Source: Dirofilaria immitis (taxonomy: Eukaryota; Nematoda; Chromadorea; Rhabditida; Onchocercidae). Taken from it: DNA of 64,000 nucleotides. Below, piece by piece: positions 12,756 through 25,846 of the stretch. Both the position numbers and the translations under genes were made by a program. The stretch lies in the NCBI GenBank assembly GCA_024305405.1, contig JAKNDB010000025.1:1-64000 (forward strand). Direction: 5' to 3'. The notes beneath the pieces are model-generated. The model worked only from the letters and a program-made list of their open reading frames with translations, was not told the DNA's origin and searched no databases. Numbering within the stretch: position 1 is the stretch's first letter; each line of letters begins with the position of its first letter.

Positions 12756-15700
12756 TTACAGATGTCTATCAGATGTCATGCTTGTTTTTGTTTCTTGTTT
12801 CAGCTCACCGCATTCCACAATTGTCACCTGAAATACTAAAAAGCATATACAATTTGTATAGTCAAGTATTGTAATTACTTATATTACTAAGATTAAGTTC
12901 AGTCTTTTTCTACATGAAAAATAAAAAATAAAGAAAAACTTTCCAGCGATCTACAAAGTATACTACGACAGATTGAAATGTAAGGACGTCAAAATTATCA
13001 TAACGACACTAAAACCCACGTACAAATGATAACTCCTTGCATTTCACGCATTACTAGAAATACACTTATGTAAATAATTTTAGGTTTCACAAACATCTAC
13101 CAAATAGTTTAATTTTATATAATCGAAATAGCAAACAAATATATTTTCTTCTGAAGAAAAGAAACTATGAATAAATGATAAAAAGAATAACCGCAGGTAG
13201 CCACCATATTTTACAATCAATAGTAAGAATCAACATACTTGCATCATAGGCTTCCCACTTTTACTACCCTGTTGCTCGATCTGTTTGACAATATTCATTC
13301 CTTCAACAACATGCCCAAAAACAACATGTTTATTATCCAGCCAGTCTGTTTTTTCGGTACAAATAAAAACTGCGAACCATTCGTATCAGGCCCACAATTT
13401 GCCATTGAAACAATCCCAGCCATACTGTGTTTCAGCTAAAATTTTCGAGAAATAAACAAACGATAAAAAATTTTGCATTATAAAGATTATATCAAATACC
13501 TATTCAAAAGAAATCAATCGAAAATTAATGAATATCATGCTTATGCCAAATCAAAAATTAAAACTTTGAACCTTAAAATTTTCATCCGCAAATTTAAGAC
13601 CATATATTGATTTTCCGCCTGTTCCATCTCCCTTCGTAAAATCCCTGCTTGCACCATGAAACGTGGAATTATTCGATGAAAATGTGATCCTCAAAAAATA
13701 AATAACTTTGATATAGAATTATGATTTAAAATATTAATCAGAATAAAAAATTCTAAAGTGGTAGGGAATAATTTTTATATCAAACAGAAGTTAGAACATT
13801 GAAAAATCAAATGAATTGTCAAAAAAGCAAAAAGTACGAAAGCAAAACTGGATAAAGAAAAATACCCTCGTAGCCGAAGCCCTTTTCTCCTGTACAAAGC
13901 TGTCGAAAATTTTCTGCTGTTTTTGGCACTATATCAGATCGCAATTCGATTACTATTCTCCCTATATATCTAAAGAAATTTACGCAAATTTGAGTACAAT
14001 ATATTGAAAGTTGGTTAAATAATCGAATATCGTATCAAGTTAAGTTCAGCCAATGAGTTTTACCCAATAATAACCTAACTAAAGATAAGATGGAATCAAA
14101 AATTGGTGTGATTGACTTCCCGAACTCCTACCAAATAATTATACTGCTGAACCAATCCATCGATTCTGTATCTATGACGAGCATATATTAGTAATTTGCC
14201 AGAATGTTCACAGCTTTCGAAACATATATGCGGTTCTTCGCACAAGCTCTTCGCTATATATGATCAAGCATAAAAGCCAGATTTGTATAATGATATAATT
14301 AGAAATATTTCACATTTTAATAATAGTCTATGTAAAACATTTATAATTACCTGATTCCAATTCTGATTCCCAAATATACTCGTGGAAGCGACAACTTGAC
14401 TGGAACTATTGCTGACTCATCAGAAACCGCCTCGCTAGCTTTATCGCATTCTTTCGACGTACTCTCTCCAGTGCCGTACTAAAATTTCGTTGTTACATAA
14501 ATATATAAACTTCAAGTACTTAAAATTAGGCTTCAACAATCTTTATTAATAAAATAGGGACCATGATAGTCAGTGAATTTCTGCTCAGCAAGAAATAATT
14601 ATTTATTCACGTAATATATAGATTCATGCTTTGGAATTCAACAAATCTAGAAATATTTTCGCATGTTTTAGAAATATTTTTTTGTTCGAAAGTTGTCAAG
14701 ATATTTGAAAAAATTATAAATGAAAGAGAAATGATAGAGACATGAGGAAAACTTCGAAATATTGTACCAATTTTGTGATTTCCATTTAAATTTTCAAACA
14801 ACCTTTCCTTATCCTTATGTACACTGACTATTAATGGGCAGCTTTCAGATACCATCAAATTGTTAGGATTGATATCTATACCTCTGTGTTTTAATAATTC
14901 TATTTCTGAGATTAGAGCAACACCATTTCCTATAATAGATATCTTACTTGTCCTTAAAACAGCAGAAGGTAGCAAATTTAATTTATAAACTTCATGCCAA
15001 ATTCAATCACTGGACACACATTTTTGATAAACGCAGCATCAGACGTACCGCCGCTTGTGCTCATTACAGCATCAATATTGGTGACTTTATTTATTGCATC
15101 AAGCATAATATCAGTGTTCCTATCAGGCGTGGAAAGGAAAGCTCCCTACTAATGTGAATAGAGAGTTTATAATCGTCAGTCACGCTAGAGCATATTTCAT
15201 CAATTAATTTAAATAAAGTGTTAGGCGTTTGTATATCGTTATATCGAATATTGAAATTTGGTTGTCAACATGTAGTGACAATGTTATGAATTAAATTATG
15301 TTTGAACTATACAAGCTAGCTTTGTAACCTTAACGAGATCACAACGCAATAGTGAGTTAGGTAAAACAATGAACATCATATTTTTTTACTTTAAATCCCG
15401 TTTGAAAATTTAGAGCTTTTTTATCAAATGGCTTCATCGGTCGCCATATAACCTGTTTCTCAACTAACTCCCATTTCCTTACAGTTAACATCCAGATCAA
15501 CCTAATAGACTCTTCTCCTTCCAAAAATTTCCTATATTACTATCATACTTGTTAACAGTTAATGAGTCAAATTCATCGTTAATAATTCAAGCTACTGTAC
15601 TATTTAACGGTCTATTTCAAATAAAAAAAGGACTCGAATCATTTCTTACCCTAAAATACATATGAAATGAACAGCGAGTAATAAATCAGTAACAAAAAAA

Positions 15701-16913
15701 ATCCACTGGGCGAGAAAATCAGTATGAAAAAAAAAATAAACATGTGTTACACGCACAAACATATCTGTTGGAGTACAAAAAATTATTTTTGAGGCAAACT
15801 AATGATCTGCAGTACTCACAAGAAATTTAAATATGAAATCACTATAAAAAGCCTGCGATTTCTTTAATTGATATTTTCCCGTAATTTCACAAATCTTTAG
15901 AAATCACTGCTTAATTTTGAAACTTCAAGTCTTCGAATAATAGGGACGCAAAAAATTTGACGATCATTCAAAAGCGCCAAACTTAATCGGCAATTATAGT
16001 ATCCATCAAGATATATATCTTTTTGTTGTCTAAAGTTTCCAAGAATATAACATTAAAAGTATGCAATTAGCACTTTATAAGTTTATCACTCCTATCAAAT
16101 CTTACTTTTCATTATCTATACATCTAAAAACTTACGGTTTTAAGCCATTCATCATCTGCCCATACTGGCCTTTGGCTTCTTTCGTTTGCTTTTGGTGGTC
16201 GAGCAAAATTACAACGAATTGTTCGTCCAAATAATTCCGAATCATTCATATTGTCAATTGCTGCGGCAGCGTCCTCTGCAAGTTCATATTCCACAAATCT
16301 AAATAAGGAATTTTAAAGTTTCAGAAATATTAAATGACTTATTTGTGAAAGTTAATGTGTTTTGAAATTTACAGTCATTTAAAACGATAGTCTTGACATA
16401 ATTTATAGCGTTTTTGTTTATATCCCATTATTTTACCAAGCTTCTACTTTTTAATGTAAGCTTATGTACGCTTGCATATGAAAAACATAAAGTGTTAGCC
16501 GATCAAATTATCTGAATCACTATCTATATACCGATTCAATAAGATATACTTCAATTAAAGAATCAAAAACAATTACTGTGAATTTTTACCATACGCGAAA
16601 CTTTTTAAAAAGACCATTTCAGTCTTTTCTAAAATGTTTGACATTGTAATTTTTCTAAGTTTAATTTTGAACCAACTCTTGAAGTAGATTTCTAGCTCCA
16701 TCCAATACTTTTGACTACAAGAGAAAGAAAGAAAGCAAACAAACCCAAATCCACGGTGTTTCCCGTCTCATAATCCAATGGTACTGATATGCTGACGATT
16801 TCGCCAAATGGTACAAAGCCAGCTTGCAATATTTTCTCATTAACTTCTTCGCCAAAACCACCAACATACAATGTTCGCTTCTTATTATGCGGAAAATTAG
16901 TACCCAAAGACAT
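12756..16913 (-). CDS. cyn-13: RRM-cyclophilin, PPIE/CYP33 orthologue
   Basis: PPIE is a nuclear peptidyl-prolyl isomerase with an RNA-recognition motif, found in spliceosomes. Exons: 16745-16913, 16136-16298, 14351-14478, 13866-13969, 13572-13689, 13239-13434, 12756-12827; about 317 residues against 301 in human PPIE. RRM: RNP2 [15 protein letters not shown]1 HRGFGFVEY across the first intron, then [11 protein letters not shown]. The acidic linker leads to [10 protein letters not shown] and the cyclophilin domain: [28 protein letters not shown] (catalytic Arg present), [27 protein letters not shown], and [10 protein letters not shown], which resembles PPIE more than other cyclophilins. Four one-base losses occur: exon 1 near 16761, exon 5 near 13645, exon 6 near 13368 and near 13380. 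Intron 2 (14479-16135) carries a Wolbachia-like insertion. An acceptor at 16924-16926 precedes the ATG. Probably first gene of an operon with sfa-1. Confidence 0.95.
14763..14996 (-). pseudogene. purA: Wolbachia-like purA (adenylosuccinate synthetase) fragment
   Basis: Within intron 2 of PPIE, the minus strand reads [50 protein letters not shown] and GNHKIGT, matching the part of bacterial PurA that follows the N-terminal GTP-binding region. The usual residues between GNGVA and the following helix are lost (about five codons), and the match ends abruptly after GNHKIGT, before the expected GKGIGP. It is therefore a non-functional fragment. The style of the sequence suits alphaproteobacterial, Wolbachia-type PurA; this attribution is from memory of the family, not from a search. 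It abuts the dapE fragment directly. Confidence 0.8.
14996..15262 (-). pseudogene. dapE: Wolbachia-like dapE (succinyl-diaminopimelate desuccinylase) fragment
   Basis: The minus strand encodes [43 protein letters not shown] and CPVIEFG, the C-terminal half of bacterial DapE, including the SGGTSD segment near the metal site. A one-base loss near 15133 separates KLSIHISRE from the frame giving [11 protein letters not shown]. DapE acts in lysine and peptidoglycan precursor synthesis, a pathway absent from animals, so the source is bacterial. The fragment ends at EFG and continues without a gap into the purA fragment, so the two genes were joined by deletion or were inserted as rearranged DNA. 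It lies inside an intron and should be removed with it. Confidence 0.8.
15357..15536 (-). other. Unexplained 60-codon open frame beside the bacterial insertion
   Basis: On the minus strand, between stops at 15537-15539 and 15357-15359, a frame of 59 codons reads [29 protein letters not shown] and [15 protein letters not shown]. The first ATG is at 15491. Its composition (Trp, Glu, Pro, varied residues) looks more like protein than the surrounding random frames. It lies in PPIE intron 2 about 100 bp beyond the dapE fragment. It could be more transferred DNA, a mobile-element remnant, or chance; the family is not recognised. Confidence 0.3.
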
Positions 16914-19900
16914 CGATAATTATCTAAGATTAATACCAAATTTTTTAAAGTGTCAATTTTTTGCGAATTGAACAAATACTGGCGTATTACAATTTCAGAT
17001 TTCCATGTGAACAAACATGAGCACTATAAAACCTTTTATTTCTATTTACTAAATTCCGGTGACTATAACATACTTTTCAAGACATTGAGAATTTTGTTTT
17101 TCGTCCGCAATAATGGAAAAAATTTAGAGAACTATGAAATCAAAATAGTGTCGCGACGAAAATTAGAATTGATACAAACAACTTAACCAAAAATTTTTCA
17201 ACTGAAGAGAAGAGAATGGGCAAATTTTGCGTCTTTTTCCTTTATTGTCTCTCTCTCCTCCACATGCTTAATATCTAGGCTTCAAGCAAAATTTGAATAT
17301 CGACAAAGGCAGAGTCACACTATGACAGAGAAATCCGTACAATTCATTACATTCGCCTCGAAGCAAAAACACGCAACAGAGCTCGCAATACACGCCAGCC
17401 CCGCTCCAACTTCACAGTTTACAAATCCATAATGACGAAATAAGAAGTCCGAATGGCGTTTGTCGGTGCGAAGTTTAAGTTCGAGATGTAAACGTCGTTC
17501 GTTCGCATGTTCGACGTGTTAGGAACTTCGCCTCCCAGACTGCTACGCACATCGTTGTCGTTTAGGTTTGTTAGAAAATAGAGGAGTTGGACTTTTTAGT
17601 TATTCTGAAAGTGTGAAGTGGATATTGACTTTCTAAAAGATTGATTTATTATGGTTTTTGTAGAGTTTCGATGTGACAATTGAAAGTTGGGGTACCGAAT
17701 CAAAAGTAGACGAAGAGCAACAGACAAGAAAAAAGAATGCTGATATCATTAACTATAAGTGGATGAAATTATTAAAGTCTGTTTTATTTTCCATGTCGTA
17801 CTCCATTGTTTTCGGTATTTTCCTCTTTTACAACAGGAAGGAAAAATACTGCTTGCACTTAGGGGCTGTTTCAATAAATCCAACGATTGTTAATCCTTCA
17901 CTGTTTATGAATCGGGAAAAAAAAATTAGGAAAAGGCAAATTATGGTTCGTTCTCATAACGATTACTGCCTCTTGAAATGCCTCTGTTGAATTTCTTTTT
18001 ATGATTTCACGCCTTTCAGAATAATATTTTTTCTGAATTTCGTGCTTTTGTATTAAAAATACGAAATTCAGAAACAGTTATGGGAAAGTTCTGGTCATTC
18101 ATTATCATATTCCAGTCAATAATGTCACAATTAAACACATGTTCCAGGCTTGTCTTATCAAGACGAGGAGTTTCAGTATCAATAGTTAAATTATTTTATC
18201 TGAATAGTGCATTAATTAATAGAACTGATTAAGAAATGGAAACTTTTCTGATGAAAGAAATTGTTCCGGTTAAATTTCATTTCGAATTTATGAAAATTTG
18301 CTTTTCGTTGTAAATTCTTTTTTGCTTATTCATTTTAGCGTTTTTGTGGGTCATAAGTCTTTCAGCGCTTGTCACTATGTTTTCTTATTAGCTTTGCTTA
18401 TGGTGAATACGTGGTGGTAAATCTGCGGAACAGTTTACAGAAGTAAGGGAACAAACCGTTTAAATAAATTGCTGGCCAGCTTTTGCTTCATTCATAATTC
18501 ATAACTGTATCTAGGTATCGTCACATGTATTCATAGCTGGATTTGATGCGGAGTTCTATGACTGAACTGCTTTTATGTTAAGCTTAGGTTAGGGTTAATG
18601 CATTTGTATTATAAGCTATTATACCAGACTTTTCGAGAATTCACTTTTTCCTCAAGAAATGAATACTGCATGAAATCTGAATATAATTTTGCATTTTATC
18701 ATACAATATTCAAACTATTGGGATATTATTATAATATGTAAAACACAAGGTAATTACAGATTCGAAAGAAAAAGTTTTGAAAATAATCACCTGACCTCTG
18801 ACTCACAAAAAGATACAAATATTTTGAAATTCATGTATTCAGACTTTCGAAAGATGAAAGAGCAAAGCAATAAACAGCAAAAATATATCCAGTCCAGAAG
18901 TAAAAGCAAAACATTAAAGCAAATTGTAAGTTACATGTAATTAATGTACCAGATTAGGACGTCTGAAAGCATTCTTTTATTGAGAGAAGCAATTCTAAAT
19001 GAAAATACTTGGTCATCGCGCTCAACGAAAATCATCATCCAACATTTCTGCACAACGCTGGTGATACTGGTGAAGCTTTGTATCTGATGGGTCTGCATCA
19101 GTCCAGATATTATTATTCAAACTGCCAATAAAATCTGTGTCCCTAATCCCTTCATGGATTGGATGGAACTAGATGAAAGTTCTCCCCTAGCAAAAAATAG
19201 CTTCTCAATGAAACAGCTTTTATAAGCTCCTATGCAGAATGTAATACACTGTTGCAATTTGGAGAGTTCTGTAATTAGAACCTACGTTTTGAATGATTAC
19301 TGTCGAATTTTTTATGACTAATTCTTAAAAATATGGCATTGTAACGAAATTCGCATTTTCACATAAATAACTTTCTCAAAGAACAGCACTTCTCAACAGG
19401 TTAAAAAGAACAGCAAATTAATTTATACAACTAAAGGTATTCTTATAAACTACTTTCGATCAAAAATTAGGATATGCACATATGATCGTAATGAACGTGA
19501 GGAAAGACTAACGAATATGCCAAAATGCTATTAAAAGCTTCATCCAGGGCTACACGAAGTTTTTACTCCCTAAAATAGGTAGAAAGAAAATTTTCATGTT
19601 TTAGCAAAAAAGCAACTGACAGTTCCAACACATATAAGTTTTTTTTATCTGTGGCGACATTCTTGTTATTATTTTCTAATAATATATCTCTTAATAACTA
19701 TAACTAAAAATCTTTTAGATTATGATTCACTCATAACATTTCTATGTTTTCATTCCCTCACTCTTCAGTAGACTTCAGTAGAAAGTATTAAAGAAGAGAG
19801 TATCTTATTTCAGTACTCTCTGCTGATTTTATTTCATTTACTTCTATGTTTTCTTCCTTCCCTAACTTAAATTCTTTTTTTTCTAAAAAAATTTGGATAA

Positions 19901-19980
19901 AAGACCAATTTCTTTATCCAATTTAATCAATGATTATAACTGCTAGAAGATTACACTAAAAGAAAAAAGAAGAAACCGGA
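16914..19980. other. Intergenic region between PPIE and kel-8
   Basis: No gene was identified in this 3 kb. A patch of higher GC with many CpG steps lies at about 17330-17570 and may mark a promoter. It contains a short plus-strand frame starting with ATG at about 17453 (MAFVGAKFKFE) followed by a donor-like GTAAAC; no second exon was found. A plus-strand 105-codon frame at 17673-17990 starts after a TTTTTGTAG acceptor-like site and contains one hydrophobic stretch, but shows no family resemblance. The remainder is AT-rich with no features seen. Confidence 0.45.
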
Positions 19981-22900
19981 TCAAACACAGTGAGCAACTC
20001 CAGTAATGCATGGCGCACAACCACTATCTTTTCCAAGAATCGTTGGTGGCGGTCGTAACAGGGTGTCAACACGACAGTCTGCCCATGCAACACCCGCACC
20101 TGCTCTAGAATGAGAAAAAATTATAGCAGACTGCTATTTTTCCATGCTTTAATTTGATATAATCTGCTCTATGAATGAATACTCTGGATATTTTTCTCCG
20201 AAAAAATGGCAAATTTTTCAGTTAAAATCCATGAAATAAAGAAGACAAATCTCGGCAAAAGAAAATAAAATTAACCTGCACTGGCTAATAGCAGCTACCG
20301 AAGACCATTGATTGGTAGCGGGATCATATGCTTCCACAGAATTCAAATATCTTACTCCATCATGACCACCAATTGCATAAATTCGCCCACCCATAGATGC
20401 AACACCAACACCACCTGAAAAAGAAAGTTCAATCGAATTTTGAAAAAATGATTTTAGTCAACAGATTTTCACTCAAATTTAATTCAAATCCCACTTTTCC
20501 AATGTGAAAAAGGAAATCATACCTCTAGGACATGACATTTGCGATAATAATGTCCATGTATTATCTTCTGGATTGTACCGTTCACACGATGGTAACGGCG
20601 CATTGTCGTCGAAGCCACCAATCGCGTATAAACATCCGTCGAGTACTGTGACACCAGCACCAGCTCTATAGCACGATATCCAATTTCAAGAAAAAAAATT
20701 TTTTAAGAACCATTGGCGTAATTAACTATTGCACACAAATAATAAAATACGATTTCGTGCTTGAAAATTGATTCCGAAGGATCTAAAAATTTTTTCTTCT
20801 TCGTATCCGCTTTTGCTCTTTTTTCGTTCTGAGCAAAAATTCGGTAAATAAAATTATTTTTAGAAAAAATTGAATTAAAATTAAGGAAAAAATGAAACCC
20901 AAATTATATTATTGTTAATGGTTCGTGGGACAATAAACTTCCATTTCTTTAAAATTTTCATAAATTGTTATTAAGAACTTTCAAATATATAAACCTTCGA
21001 TGCTGCATGCTTGCAACTAATTTCCATTTGTTCAGAAGTGGATCGTATCGTTCACATGAATCGAGTGATGAAGTTCCATCATTACCACCTACCGCAAATA
21101 AATATTTGCCTGCAAAAGATGATTAAAAATCGGAACATTTTATCCTTATACAAACCAAAAAAGTTCTAAGTTATGTTTGAAGCAGACTTACCTACAGCAG
21201 CAACGCCAACACCGCCACGTTGTACATTCATTTGTTCCACACCTGACCATTTATCTGACTCAATGTCATATCTTTCTACAGTCTGCAAGAAGATATTTTA
21301 TAAACTAAAATAAACTAATATCGAATAAATTGCATCAGAAATGAATATATTTATGTTCAAGCAAAAAAGCTTCGATCATAAGAATCTAGCATTTCTATAA
21401 ATAAATAAAATATATATATATATATATATATATATAATGTAAAGAATGAAACAATTAAACAATCAAAATAAAAACATGCTTGAAAACATGCGGTATCATC
21501 AAGACCACCAACAGCATATATTGCACCTTCTAATGCTCCAACAGCTATGCCTCTACGACGAGTGTCCATTGAAGCAACGGTATGCCACATATTGGTAGCA
21601 GGATCAAAACATTCAGCGGAACTTAAGTGGTTTGTTCCATCGTGTCCGCCAATTGCATAACTAAAATAAACAAAAATTTAGCCCACTAATTAGTTTAAAA
21701 TCATAACAAAAAGTCAGAAAAAGTTACATTCCAGAGGTAATACTGTTCGCTACCTATCGGAACATGAAATATAGAAAAGAAAAGGACAAAAAATGACCAT
21801 CTTATCATTTTGACAGGAAATTATGATTTTTCTCTTCATCACCACTGAGAACTATATTTTGATTTTATTGCCTAGTTTAGTTTCACAAAAGTATGACAAA
21901 CTATTAGAGAGCAAAATGCTGAATTGTCAAACAAGCTTGGAAGCAAAAACGGATTACTTGAAAAATATGGTAGCATGTTTTGAAAAAATTAGGACTCGAA
22001 TCAATTATTAACTAACAGTTTTCCCTGAGCACTAACTACGCCAACATGTCGCCGCCGAATATTCATATCACTTATTGAAAACCATCTATCACGTCGCCAA
22101 TTATATGCTTCGACTGAGCGGAACGGATCACCTGACGTGCCTGTAAAACACATAATATTTCCTGTCGTCACTTATTTGATGCTGCTTTTCAATTCCTGTC
22201 TTCAAAAAATATGTGTTGCAATATGTAACACACGCATGTGATTATAAAAATCCAATCTACAAAACACACATTAGAAACAAATTAAAAATTACCTCGTCCA
22301 CCAACGCAAAATATAACACCTGCCGCACTTTTTCTCGGTCTACAATTTGCCCACGCTCCGAATGATGGTGTTGGGGCGTACATGTGCTTTGTCGCTGATA
22401 TGTCAGTTATAACACCTGTATTCTGATATTTTTAAAACATCACTGAAATGTATCATTAGTGCCTTTTCTTGTGAATAAGAAATATCCACTTCATAATTGT
22501 TGAAATGAAGGTCTATTATGCAGATTTACTTTATTTCGAAGTTTTTAAAGAAAGTTTTCCGAACAATGAATTAAGAAAATTACCTTGAAAATTTGTAGTG
22601 CTACCTGAATGAAGATCCCCAATTTTACAATTTACAGCAGGAAATATTGGTGAGAATGATACGCTCTCTATACTATTAATTCCAAGACCAATCTGGGCAC
22701 GCATCATTTCACTCATCGCATCTGCTACTAAGTCACGACAGCGAATGCATTCCTGAAAAAACTATAATTGATAATTTTTAATTTTTATTCTGACTTACTC
22801 AATTAATCTTTGTTTCTGTATTTCATTCCTATATTATGTAACTAACAGTTATATCTTATTCACAAGAACATAAATATAGCTCGAATCAGACCTTTAATGA

Positions 22901-25674
22901 ACTACTAGTTTTTATAAATATTATGGACATAACCATGATTAAAGGATGTTTCTTCACTTTGTTCAAGAAGTAAGCGATGGGTAGTTGTGGTAAACGAACA
23001 AGAGCAAGTAATTCCAGTAAGCAATTTCTCCGTTCTTCAATGTTTTCTTCCACCCAAAATATCACTGTTTCGAAAACCTAAAAATACTACGTTAGAAATT
23101 TGAATCTATCAAACCTCGACATCAAAAACTCAAAATTCTTCATTCTATCTCATTTAAGATCTATACTTAGCGCAATGTGTACTATTGTTAAAGTATAAAT
23201 CATCCGCAAACCACCCTCTCAAATCTCTATCCTTTCTTCCTATTACAAAGAGATCTTAATTATTGATTTAAGAATTAGCACCTAAGAAATGGAAGTTTAG
23301 CCATTTTCTTTTATCGATTTTATGAAATATTCATTCGTTCTTTGCCACCAATATTCATTACTCGTTTGAATTTACTTTTTATAGAAAAACAATTAACCTC
23401 TTGTTCATTGTTTACTTTAGATCAGAACTACGTAGAAGATCTATCAAATGGCCAAATGGTATTCGCATAAAATCTGGAAGCACTCGTAATTCCTGAACAA
23501 TGCATAATTTTAGAATAACGAATTTTCGAAAATGTTTCCGATCTAAACAATTTGGTACAATTCTTGATAAAATATACTGGGAAATGTTCCATAGCAAAAT
23601 CATCAACGGATGACATCAAGCTGACACAGTTGTGTTGCTCAGCGAACTGACGAATAGATAAGCAATTAGCGGTTGTCAAATACTGTGTTAGAAAACGCTG
23701 ACATGCACCACATACAGTATCCATCTGCAAGAAAATTAACCATTTGACGTATATGAAGAGCGCATTTTGTGTTCGTCACGATCATGAATGATGTATCTAT
23801 ATGTGTATAAAAATATGAGACAAACTTCTTGTATCCTTGGTCATAGGTAAGCTACATTTTATCATCTGTGAAAAAATAAACTACCTGCAAAATGCTGGCG
23901 GCATATAACAATTGTTGAACATTATCGCCATTGATATGAACTTTGCTGGTATATGCAAAATCCAGAAGTTGTTGGAAGGCGATAGCGGGAATATCCTGTA
24001 AAAATTTGTTTTGGAATGTTGACGAATTCAGTAAATAAAATGGAAGTATGACATAATATGCCAATCATCATACATGAAAGAATATTTTTTGGATACGAAT
24101 AGTGAAAAAGGATTTACCTATAAAATTTTAGATAGAAATTGAACAATTTGTTCTAACAAGTAACCAGAAAAATAAGCAACTGATAAACCTGAATAGCAAT
24201 TCTGCTTTGCCGTGATTCGATCATTTCAGATGCAAACATTGAATGAAAATATGGTATGGCGGCAGCAAGAACATATCGATGAGCACTGAAGATAATCCCT
24301 TCAACCTGAAATGTACGAAAATGTATGAATTTGAAGTAACATTTTTGATTTGCTCATCAAACTTCCGAAAGGAAGGAACACATTCCTTATTTCAACAATG
24401 CATGCCTCTAATTAACTTTTAATATGAAAAAATAATATTCTCTTGAATCTAACAGAAAATAAGCTTTTGGGACTAACAGAATTGAAAATTTGCATCAAGC
24501 TATGAAATATTCTTGACATGATTAGAAAAACAAAATTTAGTGCTATTCGTCGGCAAAAATAAGCACAAGGAAAAAAGAACATATTGCTAATATATATGTT
24601 TCTTTTTCTCATTCACTTGATCCATTTACATATTGTTATACGATTTTTTCTATTGTTATATCCTTTTAAGGAAGGATTTCTTTTAAAGGAATTTAATCAG
24701 AGGAAAATATTAGGTAGATAAATTTAAGTCATAAAATTTTTCCCAATTATCATATATTTGAGGACAAACTTGGAACGAATACGATGCTTTTATTAGGAAA
24801 ACAAATAGCAATTTTGATCGCAATATAAATGAGCTACTAACAAAAAGAAATTATGTGAAATAATACTTAATAAGTTAACAGCTCGCCAAACATACCTCAA
24901 TTTCAATGTCGCACATGAATTTTTCATCGCGAAAATGTGACATATTAGCGAGAACGACATTCGCATGTAAACCATCGTGAAACTCAGTAGATTCAAGAAT
25001 ATTTGAGCCGCTATTAACTAACGGTGATGTTGTAACACTTTGTGACGATGTGAAGCGTTGTGCAAGTAAATAATTGCCTGGACAGTTTAATACTGGTGAA
25101 TCTAAATAACATCAGCATTTCAAAAAAATTGTTAGATGATCAGGACAAATCGTAGCTTAGCCGAACAAATTAAACAAGACAGCCCAACCGTTGCATGTTA
25201 TCAATGCTTGATAGATAATCCCACTATTATAATAAAGAGATGGCGGAAACGGTCGAATAGTCCTCTCAATGAAAGATATTATAAAGTTGTATACCATTAT
25301 TGATACCACTTGGAATAAAATCCATGGAATCTTCCATATTAGTTCGATTCCGTTGATGGCGTAGTCTACTGGAATAATTGTTCTGACAAATGGGTTGTGT
25401 TGATGCTCGACTTCTAATATGACCTACGGTACCACCGCTATTTGAATTGGACAGCGATAATGATGACGTAACATATTCGCCCTGTTAAAGATTCATTGCA
25501 TCAACATTTTCTGAATGTTTTACTATCTATCAAACAAATGGACAAATGAATGCATATACTAAAAGAACAATTAATTTGGCTAACGACAAAAGATTTTTTG
25601 CAAACATATTTCACTAAGATTCTATTTTGTTGGCTTTGATTCGCTTGAACACAACTTGCAGCTGAAGTAGACAT
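19981..25674 (-). CDS. kel-8: BTB-BACK-Kelch protein, KLHL8 orthologue
   Basis: KLHL8-type proteins are substrate adaptors for CUL3 ubiquitin ligases. Exons: 25615-25674, 25295-25481, 24896-25101, 24189-24305, 23885-23995, 23578-23724, 23398-23492, 22934-23077, 22584-22752, 22293-22415, 22017-22140, 21480-21660, 21192-21282, 20995-21109, 20523-20665, 20276-20414, 19981-20104; about 758 residues. After a Ser-rich N-terminus come the BTB domain ([36 protein letters not shown]), the BACK domain ([24 protein letters not shown]) and six Kelch blades with repeated [29 protein letters not shown] and [14 protein letters not shown]8 is favoured by [14 protein letters not shown] and CRAGAGVA. A one-base loss occurs near 23420 in exon 7. 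Exon 12 ends with a GC donor. The start at 25674 is the first ATG; upstream coding exons cannot be excluded. Confidence 0.93.
21411..21436. repeat. (TA)n microsatellite in kel-8 intron
   Basis: About 13 TA units in the intron between kel-8 exons 12 and 13. Confidence 0.95.
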
Positions 25675-25846
25675 ATTTATATCAGATTTTATCTTAATAG
25701 TTCTACTGATATTAATTTGGTGTAATCTTAAATCTTACTGCATGCTATAGATCTCATGAATTGTTAAGTGTTTAATTGATAATTTGAATAAATATGCAGA
25801 TTTTTTTATTCTGCTAGAATAAGAATATGAAATAGATAATGAATTT

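Noticed and set aside
17673..17990. 105-codon plus-strand frame as a gene
   Set aside because: Has an acceptor-like site and a hydrophobic stretch but no homology, no upstream exon and AT-driven composition; mentioned only in the intergenic entry.
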